This document shows positions 47,200 to 58,924 of a stretch of 64,000 nt of DNA, piece by piece. The stretch's first letter is position 1; the number at the start of each line of letters is the position of its first letter. Below the pieces are notes generated by a model. The model saw only the letters and a list, made by a program, of their open reading frames with translations, did no database searches and was not told where the DNA came from. The stretch comes from Physella acuta (lineage: Eukaryota > Mollusca > Gastropoda > Physidae), in assembly GCF_028476545.1 (NCBI RefSeq), contig NW_026732990.1, positions 1-64,000 on the forward strand, in the 5' to 3' direction. The translations under genes and the position numbers were made by a program.

Positions 47200-48890
47200 C
47201 GCTGATGTTTTATTTAGTGCAAATTACTAATATTCTTTTTTTTTTAATTTTAGTTTTTTTTTTCAAAAGTGACTGTTGGTAACATGAACGCACCGTTTAA
47301 GAATAATATTTTTTTAAAATAAACTAACAATTTATTTTCTTCCCTAAATATTTAGCACTAATTCCTAATCTAATTTTAAAATCATTATTAATTAAATAGA
47401 TAGTTATCCATTGTTTGCCGCCATTGTTTGCTTCGGTAAGACACCCGCTATTGTGTATAACTACAGTTGATATCTACAAGGTACATAACTCTGCCCTTGT
47501 CCAAATAATTTCTGCATCAGATTATCGACCCTTGCTTTTTCCTGCCGCGCAGACAACTTTGTTTAGACCTATTTATTTCTTCCGTTTTTTCCCTCTTTGC
47601 TGACGTCACGTCCGGGTTACATTGTTTTCGTTAAAAAATAAAAAGTAATCCGTTGCCTCCCCTAGAAAGCGAGTTATGAGCCCCTGTATTTTGCTCGTAC
47701 ACATGCGTGTGATTATCATAATCAAACCACAGCGTTCACCAAAATGGCGTTTATTTACAGATCGTGGGTTCTATTTTTAGAACACCTTCGTGACTGAAGC
47801 GCTTTGTTAAAGTGGCGGAATTAATTCTCTAGACTGGGTGCTAGATCTTGTCTTTTATTCTACAGGGGCCAGTGGTTCTCAACTTATTGGCACAAGTCTA
47901 GTGATATGGGCTTAGCTTGGTGCTAGAACTTGTCTTTAATTCTAATGCTAGAACGACTTTCATTCTACTAACATGTTGATCTGTGCATAGCTTCGTTCTA
48001 GATCTTTGATTATTATTCTACAACAAAGAGATCGCATTTATTTTGTAAGGGAGATTATAATAAAGGGATGCAACACTATAGTTAATGTGTATCTGTTAGA
48101 TTGAAGATGTGTGTGTGTTCACAATGGTACGTCGCCATATAGCAACAGTATGCAATATAGGGTTAATAATCTGCTTTGTTAAATGACCGAAAACCCGTAT
48201 CCACAAAAGCAAATAACATTAAACTCAAACCTTTGCCCTTAAAAAACACAAGACACATCAAGATTACAAAGTCTTACTATGCCATTCCCATGAATACCCT
48301 ATAAATCTACACTTTGTATCGTGTTATTTGTATAGGGATCGTTCATGGTAGCGTAGGGAGTGGATAGGATAGGGGGTTGGCGGTGCAGACATTAATGATA
48401 AAGTTTTACACATGTGGGGGTGTTAGAGGGTGGGAAGTAGATTGACGTCACATACATTTTTTTTCTAACAGTACAACATGATGTAAATATCTTTATTTGG
48501 TTTGAGTTATAGCTATTGAGTGGCGAGAGTGGACATTGTGGAATAATTTTAGAGACATTTTAAAATTTGAATCAACACATGCACTAAAAACCTCTAAAAT
48601 AGCGTGATGTTGATAGTTGACGAGGCCGTTTATTTTGGAATAGGTTGTACATGAACGAGCTTCATCTAAAGTCATAACTACAAACGGGGTTATGTAATGT
48701 GATTTTGTTGTTTTGTGATATTTTGTAATGATGCTGTTTTGTGTTATGGTTTGGTTTTGTTTGATTTTATTTTTTGTGATGATGTTTGGTGTGATGAAGA
48801 ACTTTAAAAAAGTTCATAGCTGCAATGACAGATTTACACCTTATAACAATAAAGAGTCGCTGTGTTGTAATTGTTTTTATGATAGGAGTG
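47200..48890. other. Unique DNA with one orphan hAT-like end
   Basis: CAGTGGTTCTCAACTTATTG at about 47871 looks like a hAT left end, but no matching right end was found. No gene. Confidence 0.4.
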
Positions 48891-48892
48891 AA

Positions 48893-49056
48893 ACTTGTGT
48901 GGTCGGTCGGAGAAATCCAAGAGTCGACCCAGCTCTAATGGGTACCTGACTCACATTCGGGGAAAACGAAGACGGTAGGATATAATACCTGACCAGATTA
49001 TCTCTTCATTTTCTACGGTGACAGAATTCTACTTCATCTATCTCATGGGTCACTAG
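48893..49056 (+). mobile_element. SINE1 copy lacking its tRNA head
   Basis: Starts in the body (CCCAGCTCTAATGGGTACC) and runs to CTACTTCATCTATCTCATGG and CACTAGGTCC. A 5' truncation like this is expected from LINE-driven copying. Confidence 0.7.
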
Positions 49057-49321
49057 GTCCTTAGGTTACTTAATCGTAAACAAAGTAAACAAAGCTAAAT
49101 TCTTTCCCTTCTAAAAGAACTGAAAATAACTGTCCGGGGGAGTTCACTGTACTTTCATCGGTAAACTCAAATTCTGAACCCAACACCATATAGTTCGAAA
49201 CGATCTATACAAGTACTGAGTTACACTATTGAAGTAGAATCTCTTCGCTCAAATCTGGGTCGATATTAGTATTACGAAGATTAAAATTGTTTCGAAAAAA
49301 ATTATTATAAAAAAATTGGAT

Positions 49322-49549
49322 TCAACTTTTTGTGTACGATGGAAAGCCAAGCAGTCTTGGTGTCTGTGTCTGACTTCCATGGCGCCGACCATACCCTGTA
49401 GGGCCACCAGCCAACACGGAGCTGCCCTGATAATACAGATCCATCCCTGCCTGCTTATGTTCTTTATCTTTTCCGACATCACGGAAAAAATCCTCCGGGC
49501 AGTCTGGCGTTGCCGGATAATCAGAGAATGGAATTTTTTTTTTCTCCAT
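49322..49549 (-). CDS. Possible host exon (C-terminal type), unknown product
   Basis: Bases about 49340-49510 are markedly GC-richer than both flanks. The - strand frame of 75 codons ends in a stop and reads as a hydrophilic tail: acidic/Pro segment F-S-D-Y-P-A-T-P-D-C-P-E-D-F-F, a charged K-D-K-E-H-K, then G-G-P-T-G-Y-G-R-R-H-G and L-G-F-P-S-Y-T-K-S. This looks more like real protein than repeat-derived frames. A weak acceptor (CAACGCCAG) could start an exon at the D-C-P-E part. I recognise no family. The complementary frame is partly open too. Confidence 0.22.
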   Translation of the reverse strand: MEKKKIPFSDYPATPDCPEDFFRDVGKDKEHKQAGMDLYYQGSSVLAGGPTGYGRRHGSQTQTPRLLGFPSYTKS

Positions 49550-49949
49550 GCTTCTTTAATGCAGTGTGAGTTTCAAGGTTTAAAAGACATGCAGCCAGTT
49601 CGGTTAAAAAAAAGAATTAAAAAGTCGGCTAAGCCAATTTTGTTTCATGTTTGATGGCTGGCATCTCAATGAATTTACAAATTTGTTGGAAAACTGGGAA
49701 TTTTAAATGGCCAGATAATTGAAGAACGAATCGTCGCCCGCGTGAGACGGTGAGAGAATTACAGATAATTTAAAAAGATGTAGAGTTCTCTCCCATGTTT
49801 TGTGAGATCGTTTAAAAATAAATGCATACACTTGTTTAAAGCTTACTGTTGTTAAAAATGTTGAAAAAATTAAAGCATTAAAAAAGGAAAATGAAACTTT
49901 AAACAAAGATAATTGTTTAATATGGAACAAGAAATTAAAATTCAAATTT

Positions 49950-51100
49950 ACTTACGTGCAACAACTGTATTTTAACAGAATAATTACAACAAAAAAAAAC
50001 CCTTTTTGAAAGAAATTTATAACTGCAAAGGGCGTTGATTAATAGACATTGTGTTTTCTTGCTTAAATCATCAAGTTACATTTAACAGCAAATTTATCCA
50101 AAATCGCACATCTGTTCTGTACCATCATACGTCATCACAAACAGCTCGACAAATCATACCTTATATCGTCACACATCGTCATAACTAAATCAGACACACA
50201 AACATACCTTCTATAGTATCACATTGTTACAAACTAATTTAACCCCCTCACCTACCCTAAATCGTCACACATTGTCACAAAAAATCTAACCCCCTCACCT
50301 ACCCTAAATCGTCACACATCGTCACAATGAAATCAGACCCCCCCACACCTACTCTATATCGTATCACATTGTCACAAAAAAAAATTAGACCCCCTCCACA
50401 TACCCTATATCTATACACATCGTCATAATGCAAACAAACAAACAGCCACTTCTGCCCTCTGTCGTTTAGATATAACTAAAAAACAAAAACCAAATCCCAA
50501 AATAAACACCAAATCCCATAACCTGCCCAATGTAGTCCTTCTACATATTCTACCTGATTGTTTGACGTACGTAGACCAAACCTCTTTACAGGCCACGTTT
50601 TCTTTCATAATTATCTGCTTTTTGAATAGGTCATAGAAGATTTCATATTTTCACAACGCGCATTAAGCAAGGAAACAGCACCGTGTAATCTTCTCTCAGC
50701 TAAATTAGGAACTCACACGGTGCAGCTCTGATAGGCATCTATTACAGGTCAACGATTCGGTTTGATGCAAACATTAGTTTGATTAGAGAAATAGTCCTCA
50801 TTAGACGTTCGACGTCATTAGTCGGCAAGTCTTTTATTATTTTAATATACGTTGTAGTAATACACATTTTAAATTATAGAAGACGTTGTTTTATCAGAGA
50901 GGTAAATTAACTTTGCGTCTCATGTATTAAATCGGTCTTGCTCTATGTCACATGTATCACAAGCAATTCTGCTCTAAAAGATAGATGAACGGGGGTTTGA
51001 ACTTTTGTTATAATTGTATTGTTCAGTGCAGCCTTTGATAATATTCTTTCAATAAGTATGGTATCAATAGCAAGATATTAGAGTCGACATTAACGTGTTG
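49950..51100. other. AT-rich DNA around the 60-bp repeat, no gene seen
   Basis: Only the tandem repeat at 50.1-50.45 kb is notable. Confidence 0.45.
50120..50450 (+). repeat. ~60-bp tandem repeat, 5 imperfect units
   Basis: Repeats TATATCGTCACACATCGTCA, then AAATCAGACCCCCTC with CACCTACCC. Confidence 0.8.
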
Positions 51101-51228
51101 ACGTCTTAAAAACGACATCAGCGACACAACATCATTAAAATGAAATCAACAACACGACCTCAACAACAAGACATTAGCACCACATCATCAACACATCAAC
51201 AACACGACACCAGCAACGCAAAATCAAC

Positions 51229-52117
51229 AACAGGACATTAACAACATGACATCAACAGAACATTAACAACACGACATCAACAGGACATTAACAACACGAC
51301 ATCAACAGGACATTAACAACACGACATCAACAGGACATTAACAACACGACATCAACAGGACATTAACAACACGACATCAACAGGACATTAACAACACGAC
51401 ATCAACAGGACATTAACAACACGACATCAACAGGACATTAACAACACGACATCAACAGGACATTAACAACACGACATCAACAGGACGTTAACAACACGAC
51501 ATCAACAGGACATTAACAACACGACATCAACAGGACATTAACAACACGACATCAACAGGACATTAACAACACGACATCAACAGGAAATTAACAACACGAC
51601 ATCAACAGGACATTAACAACACGACATCAACAGGACATTAACAACACGACATCAACAGGACATTAACAACACGACATCAACAGGACATTAACAACACGAC
51701 ATCAACAGGACATTAACAACACGACATCAACAGGACATTAACAACACGACATCAACAGGACATTAACAACACGACATCAACAGGACATTAACAACACGAC
51801 ATCAACAGGACATTAACAACACGACATCAACAGGACATTAACAACACGACATCAACAGGACATTAACAACACGACATCAACAGGACATTAACAACACGAC
51901 ATCAACAGGACATTAACAACACGACATCAACAGGACATTAACAACACGACATCAACAGGACATTAACAACACGACATCAACAGGACATTAACAACACGCC
52001 ATCAACAGGACATTAACAACACGACATCAACAGGACATTAACAACACGACATCAACAGGACATTAAGAACACGACATCAACAGGACATTAACAACACGAC
52101 ATCAACAGGACATTAAC
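51229..52117 (+). repeat. 25-bp minisatellite, ~35 near-identical copies
   Basis: Unit ACATTAACAACACGACATCA plus ACAGG. Only a handful of single-base changes occur over 890 bp, so it was homogenised recently. Looser CATCAACAACACGAC words extend it on both sides (51100-52260). The unit is not a multiple of three and no frame is open. Confidence 0.97.
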
Positions 52118-52331
52118 CACACATTAACCGCACTTGTACAACACGCAATCAATAAAAAGACATGACCAACACAACATCTGCAACACGATATCAACAACAT
52201 GACATCTACTATAGGTGATCAACAACGCGACATCAACAACAATTCATCACCAACACAACATTTGAGATCTGATGCATACTAATTTAGCAAGACTGAATAC
52301 ATACTATTTTTAAACAATGTATACCTCAACA

Positions 52332-52332
<1 letters not shown>

Positions 52333-52382
<50 letters not shown>
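52333..52382. repeat. (TA)n microsatellite
   Basis: About 24 TA copies. Confidence 0.97.
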
Positions 52383-52385
<3 letters not shown>

Positions 52386-52389
52386 TAAT

Positions 52390-54210
52390 CACAACATTGA
52401 CGACGCGACTTTTTGTTCGTCTTGTAACAATACACGCAGGTTAAAAAAAATAACCATCAGAATCCCCAACCCCACCTCTACGCCGCATAAAACTCCTGTG
52501 CCAAGCTATTCTCCCCCATCCCAGGGGCGACCTCACCCCTACAGCCTACACGAAAACAAAATCCCCCACCGTCAAATCCAAGCCTCATCCATCCTGGCCC
52601 ACAACAACCAAACATTTCCGTTTGGATGCAAACATCATCTGGCTAGCAGCAGACGGCCGCCATGTTGACTCTAATGGAACCTGATGCGATTAATCTCTCT
52701 CCAGGCTAATGCCGGCACCGGCTCCGGCTAAAGCCGTTCCGCACGTGTGGGTATACGCTTTCATTGGCTTAAATCAACAGGCGGCCATTTTGGTGAACTA
52801 GGTGGAAGGGTGGTTGGCGATGGGAGTAGGGTGGGGGGTGGTTGAGAGAAAGCTGGGCAGGTGGTTGTAAGGGTTGTTAGGGTTGGTTGAATGATGGTTG
52901 GACAGAGTGGTTAGCTAAGGTGATCTAGATGGGTGGTTGGAGATGGAGGAGTGGAGTTAAGGCTAGGATGGTGAGGATGGTTTGGGTTGGTTGAATGATG
53001 GTTGGACGACTGGTTGGCAAACGTGGTTTGGGGCGGTTGACTGGTTGGTGGGATGAACTGGTTGGCAAAGGTGGTTTGGGGTGGTTGAATGGTTGGACGA
53101 ACATGTTGGCAGAATAGATTGGGGTTAGTTAAACATTTAAAAGGCCTGGTTCATGCTAATGGTTGGGTGTGGTTCAATGACCAAGTGGTTGGCTTGCATT
53201 ATAGGTTGGGTGATAAGGTCAACCTCACAGATACAGGGTGCGGGTTGGCGTAAACGGCTAAGCTAGAAAGGTTATGTTTATGGTGCACATGTTGCTGGGT
53301 ATTCATCCAATACTAAACACCAACCAGATGTTAATCTCGCTTCTCTTATCCACAAGAGACAGGTGAGTTTAATCACACTTAGCAGGTGTATCAACATCTA
53401 CGCCAGCGATGCTTCTAATATCTACCTGAACGTTACATTATGTTTTGATTTCTCCCTGCGCCTATTTATATCATATAGGCTTTTTATGTAGATATCTTAT
53501 CACGCTGTTTTAATAGGCATTCATCACATTTCTAGCTAGATTTGTATTTCATTCTTCATGTATGTAGTCAGATCATATAATGACTTATATATAATAAACT
53601 TTTTTACACTAGTAAAACTTTAGTTGTACATTAAAGCGCTAATATCCATTTCTTACAAATACAAGTATTTAATTATAATCTTCAGTTCAACAATGCATTA
53701 ACTTAGTTTTGCACTGAGATATTAAAGTGCTCATAATAAAAAAAAAAACTCTGGTTTAAAAGCCAAAAAGGCCTAGAACTCCTGTCCCTAACCCACCTCG
53801 TCATTTTAGCATTCGCATTTTTTTGTGATCATTATGAAAGTCAGTGTTTTTGTTACTCTCGTGTTTTTCTGTTTCTTTCCAGTTTTCCTTTTGTGTTTTA
53901 TAATGTTTAAACTTTTTTTGCAAAACATTTTTAGTCTTTTATGATTTTAAATCCTATTTTGCAACAATATTTTGATTTCATTATTTTTTTAAACACATTG
54001 TTGCACTTTATAATATGATGTAGTCCAGTCTAACGTGCAGCGTTAAAAATTAATCTATATTTTAACCATATTAGACCAAAGAATGAATACGATTTTAATT
54101 TAGTAATTTATCTTCTGTAAAACGCAATACAATTAGGTTATATATTTATATTTTAAATTTAATTTTGAAACAAAATTTGCCTTTCTTACTAATACTAATC
54201 TTATTTTAGT
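52390..54210. other. Presumed upstream region of the GPCR gene
   Basis: 52440-52760 is GC-richer with CCGCCATGTTGACTC and GGCACCGGCTCCGGC words and could hold a 5' UTR exon or promoter, but I see no convincing TATA/Inr or donor. 53200-54210 is AT-rich and featureless. Confidence 0.3.
52800..53190 (+). repeat. GGTTG-rich degenerate repeat, ~47-bp unit
   Basis: Repeats words such as GGTTGAATGATGGTTGGAC and GGCAAAGGTGGTTTGGGG five or six times with drift. Confidence 0.75.
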
Positions 54211-54222
54211 CTTGTACCCAGT

Positions 54223-54334
54223 CAGTGTTTCTTTCAAACTTTTTATCTCCGGGAGGGCTGACACTGTTAAAAGTATATATTTTCTATATAAATTCCATTT
54301 CGTTCGTGGGGCGAGGGAGGGATAAGAAACTATG
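54223..54334 (+). mobile_element. MITE family B copy B7, internally shortened, next to the GPCR exon
   Basis: Starts CAGTGTTTCTTTC and ends GAAACTATG. TACCCAGT is duplicated perfectly (54215-54222, 54335-54342). Only 112 bp remain, most G-runs being lost. It lies 150 bp upstream of the first GPCR coding exon. Confidence 0.8.
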
Positions 54335-54484
54335 TACCCAGTTAATCTCAAATCCATATACTCTAGATTCAGCTGCACTGTCGAACAGCACTGTTAATCA
54401 TTAATCCGATTTTTTTTCCCAGATGAAGTTTTCAACATAGATATAACTTTTTTTTGTATTAGCTCTTGTCTTTATCTCTGACAG

Positions 54485-54649
54485 CTGATCTGACTGACGC
54501 GGCGTCATGACGGCATCTCTGGCAGTCACCACTCTAGCAGCGGTGCCGATGGTGACCTCGACCATGCAGCCCGCCGACCACATCAGCGGCAACATCACCG
54601 CCAGCGACAGCAGCAGCCTGCTCAACAACACACCGTCCCACTACGACAA
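54485..54649 (+). CDS. GPCR gene, first coding exon (N-terminal extracellular region)
   Basis: The exon opens after a good acceptor (pyrimidine-rich run, then CTGACAG ending at 54484) and its first ATG is at 54507. It encodes 47 residues plus two bases and ends at the donor AA|GTAGGT. The peptide is rich in S, T and A and has N-glycosylation sequons N-I-T (residues 29-31) and N-N-T (40-42). That fits the extracellular tail of a peptide GPCR. There is no clear signal peptide, which is normal for class A receptors. Splicing AA to the G at 57048 restores a Lys codon and leads straight into Trp-Ala-Leu-Thr and TM1, so the two exons support each other. Bases 54485-54506 are 5' UTR. Because an acceptor precedes them, at least one non-coding exon should lie upstream; I did not find it. 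Unspliced, the frame stops at 54651, so this reading depends on splicing. The exon is much more GC-rich than its surroundings. Confidence 0.72.
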
Positions 54650-55585
54650 GTAGGTCAAATACGTGTTGTCATTATTTGTTGATGTAAGTATGTCATTCAC
54701 ATGATGTTATGGTTTGTTGTTAGTAGGTCATTCACATGGTGTTATGGTTTGTTGATGTAAATAGGTCATTCACATGATGTTATGGTTTGCTGATTTCAGT
54801 AGGTAATTCACATGATGTTATGGTTTGATGTTAGTAGGTCATTCACATGGTGTTATGGTTTGTTGAAGTCAGTCGGTCATTCACATGATGTTATGGTTTG
54901 TTGATGTGAGTAGGTCATTCACATAATGTTATGGTTTGTTGATGTCAATAGGTCATTCACATGGTGTTATGGTTTGTTGATGTCAGTCGGTCATTCACGT
55001 GATGTTATGGTTTGTTGATGTCATTAGGTCATTCACATGATGTTATGGTTTGTAGATGTCATTAGTTCATTCACGTGATGTTATGGTTTGTTGATGTCAT
55101 TAGGTCATTTACATGATGTTATGATTTGTTGAAGTCAGTAGGTCATTCACATGGTGTTATGGTTTGTTGATCTCATTAGGTCATTCACGTGATGTTATGG
55201 TTTGTTGATCTCATTAGGTCATTCACATGATGTTATGGTTTGTTGATGTCATTAGGTCATTCACGTGATGTTATTGTTTGTTGATGTCATTAGGTCATTC
55301 ACGTGATGTTATGGTTTGTTGATGTCATTAGGTCATTCACGTGATGTTATGGTTTGTTGATGTCATTAGGTCATTCACATGATGTTATGATTTGTTGATG
55401 CCATTAGGTCATTCGCATGATGTTATAGTTTGTTGTCAGTAGATCATTCACATGGTGTTATGGTTTGTTGAAGTAAGTAGGTCATTCACATGATGTTATA
55501 GTTTGTTGAAGTCAGTAGGTCATTCACATGGTGCTATGGTTTGTTGAAGTCATTCACATGATGTTATTGTTTAATGATGTCAGTA
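54650..55585 (+). repeat. 38-bp minisatellite at the start of GPCR intron 1
   Basis: About 24 units of GTAGGTCATTCACATGATG plus TTATGGTTTGTTGATGTCA. The first, diverged unit begins at the splice donor itself (GTAGGTCAAATACGTG), so several later units contain a donor-like AGTAGGTCAT. Confidence 0.92.
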
Positions 55586-56057
55586 GTGTCAATGTTTGTT
55601 GATGTCATACACTTGGTGTCGATATTTGTTTACTGTCAATTAAAAATGAAATTTATAAAAAAAAAAACAACTTATAAAGAAATTGCAACCCAATATTTAC
55701 AAAGGCGTGCCAGTATGTTTGTACTGCCTACAGGAAATAACCGGATAATTAGGCTTAATACATTAGAGTTAATTAGACTTTGGGTCAAATCATAAGTCAT
55801 ATAAGCTGATTGTATTACAATCACATACCATTTCTAAAAATAGCAAGTTGCACGCCAGTCTGACCATGACCTTTGGTCTGAACTCTGAACGCTATTTTTA
55901 TATTTATTTTCCTATACAGTCAGCTGCATTCTTTGAATTCACGTATTTATTTTGTCATCTGTTTTTCTAGTCTCCATGTAGCGTCACAGTGGGCGGGGAT
56001 TTGAAACGTCACTCATAGCTCTCTGTTTCGATAATGCGACACTGGATACGGTTTTAC

Positions 56058-56244
56058 CAGTGGCGTAGCGACCCTTCCCGGCGCCCGGGGACAAACTTTT
56101 CGATTTGCACCCCCTCAAGATTTCGATTTGCACCCCCCTCAATCTTTCAATTTATTTTTCCTACCCATTTTGGCGCCCCCTAAGGTCGGCGCCCGGGGAC
56201 ATGCGTCCCCCCCGCACCCCCCCCCCCCCCTCGCTACGCTACTG
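56058..56244. mobile_element. MITE family A copy A5 in GPCR intron 1
   Basis: Starts CAGTGGCGTAGCG and ends CGCTACGCTACTG; perfect GGTTTTAC duplication (56050-56057, 56245-56252). The interior keeps the family's CGATTTGCACCCCC words. Confidence 0.88.
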
Positions 56245-56655
56245 GGTTTTACGGAACAATAAACCTGCCCCTGTTTTACTCAATTGCCCCCCCCCCCCTC
56301 CCCCCTGAATACCACCCAACTATTTCTATGCTACATACATATGGCTATTTATTCTATTTCTATTTCCAAAATTATTTTTCGTTACCTAAAACATAGGACG
56401 GGATGGTATAGTTACAGACAATTACATTAAAAATGCTGTGATTAACTAGATAGTTGATGTTGTAAATGTTGCTGTAAATCTAAAGTCGCCGTAAATAGTG
56501 TTGTAAAGACGCCCCGTCTTCATCTCTCATGTCTTTGTATCAGCGACAGCAGCAATAAATAGCCGCCATCAGCGTGACCACTCCACACATGCGCCATACA
56601 TAATTAAACGACCCCAACCTTGATGTGGCGACTCCTAGCATCAAAACACAGTGCT

Positions 56656-56700
56656 CAATGGCGTAGCTAGGGAGTGTGGTGGGGGCGGTAGTCCCAGGCG
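56656..56700. mobile_element. Lone family A end
   Basis: CAATGGCGTAGCTAGGG resembles the family A left terminus, but no matching right end or duplication is seen nearby. It is probably a truncated copy. Confidence 0.4.
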
Positions 56701-57047
56701 GAATTCCAAGAGAACCGATATGTTAATTACGACTGAGTGTTAAGTGCGGGTTTGCAATACTTTTTTTTTAGTAGCATGCCACTAAAGAGGGGATGAATAT
56801 TAAGAACAATTTTTGAAAATGCTTAAGAAATAAAATAATATATTTGTATAGTCATTTATAAACTAACTATATTTTATAGTGATTCAGTTTTTCACATTGC
56901 TTACATGTCTATGAGATAAGAAAATGTGTTTTGAAATAAATACATTTTAAAATGTTTATTTAATAGTATCAAAACCCTCGCCCCCAACTGAAAAACTAGT
57001 TCTAATAATTTCACACTTACTTGTCTTTTTTTTTTCGAAAATTTCAG

Positions 57048-57162
57048 GTGGGCTTTGACCAGTGAGATCTACGGTGTTATCGTACCCATCGTTTTTGCCT
57101 TCATCTTCATCGTCGGACTCATAGGCAACGGTACCCTGATCTTGTCTGTCGTCGCCAACAAG
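57048..57162 (+). CDS. GPCR gene, second coding exon (TM1); CCHamide/GRP-type peptide receptor
   Basis: This 115-nt exon has a strong acceptor (long T run, ATTTCAG ending at 57047) and a strong donor (AAG|GTATGA). One base completes Lys and 38 codons follow. They encode a short juxtamembrane stretch and then a full TM1, IVPIVFAFIFIVG, followed by LIGNGTLILSVVANK. The Asn in G-N is position 1.50 of class A receptors, and the exon ends in the first intracellular loop. From family knowledge, the I-V-P-I-x-F-A and G-N-G-T-L-I wording is close to insect CCHamide receptors, which belong to the bombesin/GRP/endothelin-related group. These receptors are plasma-membrane proteins that couple neuropeptide binding to G proteins. 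I see no TM2 exon between here and 64000, so the gene is only partly present and intron 2 is at least 6.8 kb. A related peptide receptor family remains possible. Confidence 0.8.
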
Positions 57163-57722
57163 GTATGATAACTTTTATTTTATAGAGTTGTCTTTCGTCG
57201 ACAACAAGGTATTTTATAGAGTTGTCCCCCTTATGCTTGAAACCTGTCTAATGATACACAATAAGGTTTGAGAAATAGTATTGCTTAGCTGGATAGTGTT
57301 TTTGAAGTCGATAAAAGAAAAACTGAAAACTACCCAAATTAAGTAGGCTATAATTATTTTTAGTGGGAGGGGATTGAAGTGGCGTTGGGGTAGAGGAGAG
57401 AGCGGCAGAAAAATTTCAAGAGTTTAAAAATTGTCGTTTTTAAGAGGACTTTGATTTAAGTGAGTAGATGTATGTCTTTTACAATCCCCCCCCCCACCAT
57501 TATCAAAGAAGGAAACAAGGCAAACATTTCATTCTGTACAATAGACAGTAAAATTTGATGACGAATTATTGCCCTTACACTAATCTTCTCCCCTTTTATT
57601 ATAAATGTCATGATTTTAAAAGAGAACAACCCGCCTGTATTTTCAATAAAAAAATGTCACACACTATATTGTTTCTTGTGCCACACCCCACGCTCACGAC
57701 GCCTTTGATTTTTAATCTACAT

Positions 57723-57939
57723 CAGGGGTCTCCAAACTACGGCCCGCGGGCCGGATGCGGCCCGCGATGTCCTCTCATCCGGCCCGCGGAGATCTTTTTG
57801 TCCACGGAAAAAACGTTTGTTGGTGATGGCCGAGGAACTTTGCTCAGAAAAATTAAAGACATTCCTGAAAGAAATTGACCCCCGAACTGAAATTTGATAG
57901 TTCATGCGGCCCTCGGGCTGAAAAGTTTGGAGACCCCTG
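57723..57939. mobile_element. hAT MITE family C copy C2 in GPCR intron 2
   Basis: CAGGGGTCTCCAAAC and GTTTGGAGACCCCTG ends, with perfect ATCTACAT duplication (57715-57722, 57940-57947). It lies in the opposite orientation to C1 and has only one copy of the GGACAAAAAGATCTCC motif, so it lacks C1's internal duplication. Confidence 0.93.
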
Positions 57940-58657
57940 ATCTACATCATCCACTTCGCGATATTCCGTAGTTTCTGCACTGGGATACACATGAACCCTC
58001 GTGATCCAGAAGATGGATAAGATAAAAGAATTACTTCGTAATACCGGATGTTCCGCCGAGGTTCGTCTCCCTTGAATCAAGGGAGTTAATAACGCAGGGA
58101 GATAATTACTTTTAAAATCTATAACGAAATAGAGATTGCTGATGTTTTTCTTTATGGATTAAAAAAAAACCAACCTTGTGAAGATGTAATTAAAATATAA
58201 CACATGTATAAGTTCATTGCTGTGTTGCAATTTGAAATTATAAAAAAGAAAAATTCAGACCTTTAAAATGATAATATATGCTTAGACATCGTATGTATTG
58301 GAAAATGCTATTATATGTGTATGAAAGGGATAGGAGAGAAAGTGGAGTAGCCGCCCTTGAGAATTCTGGAAACCTTGAGCATATGCACATGCTTGCACAA
58401 GAAATACATAATTAATGACGTTGTAAATCCTTGTCTTTAGAGATTAGCGTAATCCTTTTAATCTTCTGAAATCTTTGGATTTATGATAATCGGAAGAAAT
58501 CTTTATTTTGTAAGGAAATTTAAATACTAGAAATTTACGAGATGGTAATTAAAAGGAGATGATAAGTATTACGTAATTTTCACTAGTTTAAACTGCGAAT
58601 AATTTTAACTAGTTTAGAAATGTAATATCTAATACATTTCTTATCTCGTACTCTATC

Positions 58658-58920
58658 AGACTAGACTAGACTAGACTAGACTAGACTAGACTAGACTAGA
58701 CTAGACTAGACTAGACTAGACTAGACTAGACTAGACTAGACTAGACTAGACTAGACTAGACTAGACTAGACTAGACTAGACTAGACTAGACTAGACTAGA
58801 CTAGACTAGACTAGACTAGACTAGACTAGACTAGACTAGACTAGACTAGACTAGACTAGACTAGACTAGACTAGACTAGACTAGACTAGACTAGACTAGA
58901 CTAGACTAGACTAGACTAGA
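58658..58920. repeat. (AGACT)n pentanucleotide tract, ~52 copies
   Basis: Uninterrupted for about 263 bp, in GPCR intron 2. CTAG recurs every five bases. Confidence 0.98.
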
Positions 58921-58924
58921 CCAG

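Larger units (their letters stand above)
54650..57047 (+). other. GPCR intron 1 (phase 2)
   Basis: This 2398-nt intron runs GTAGGT...TTTCAG. Its first ~930 nt are a 38-bp tandem array. The rest is AT-rich and carries an intact G-rich MITE (56058-56244), a single MITE end near 56656 and two C-rich runs. The phase-2 junction through a Lys codon keeps the frame. Confidence 0.7.

Noticed and set aside
47871-47900. A further full hAT-like element starting CAGTGGTTCTCAAC
   Set aside because: No complementary right end within the next several kb and no octamer duplication.
51229-52117. CRISPR-like array
   Set aside because: The 25-bp repeats are directly adjacent with no spacers, there are no cas genes, and the genome is eukaryotic.
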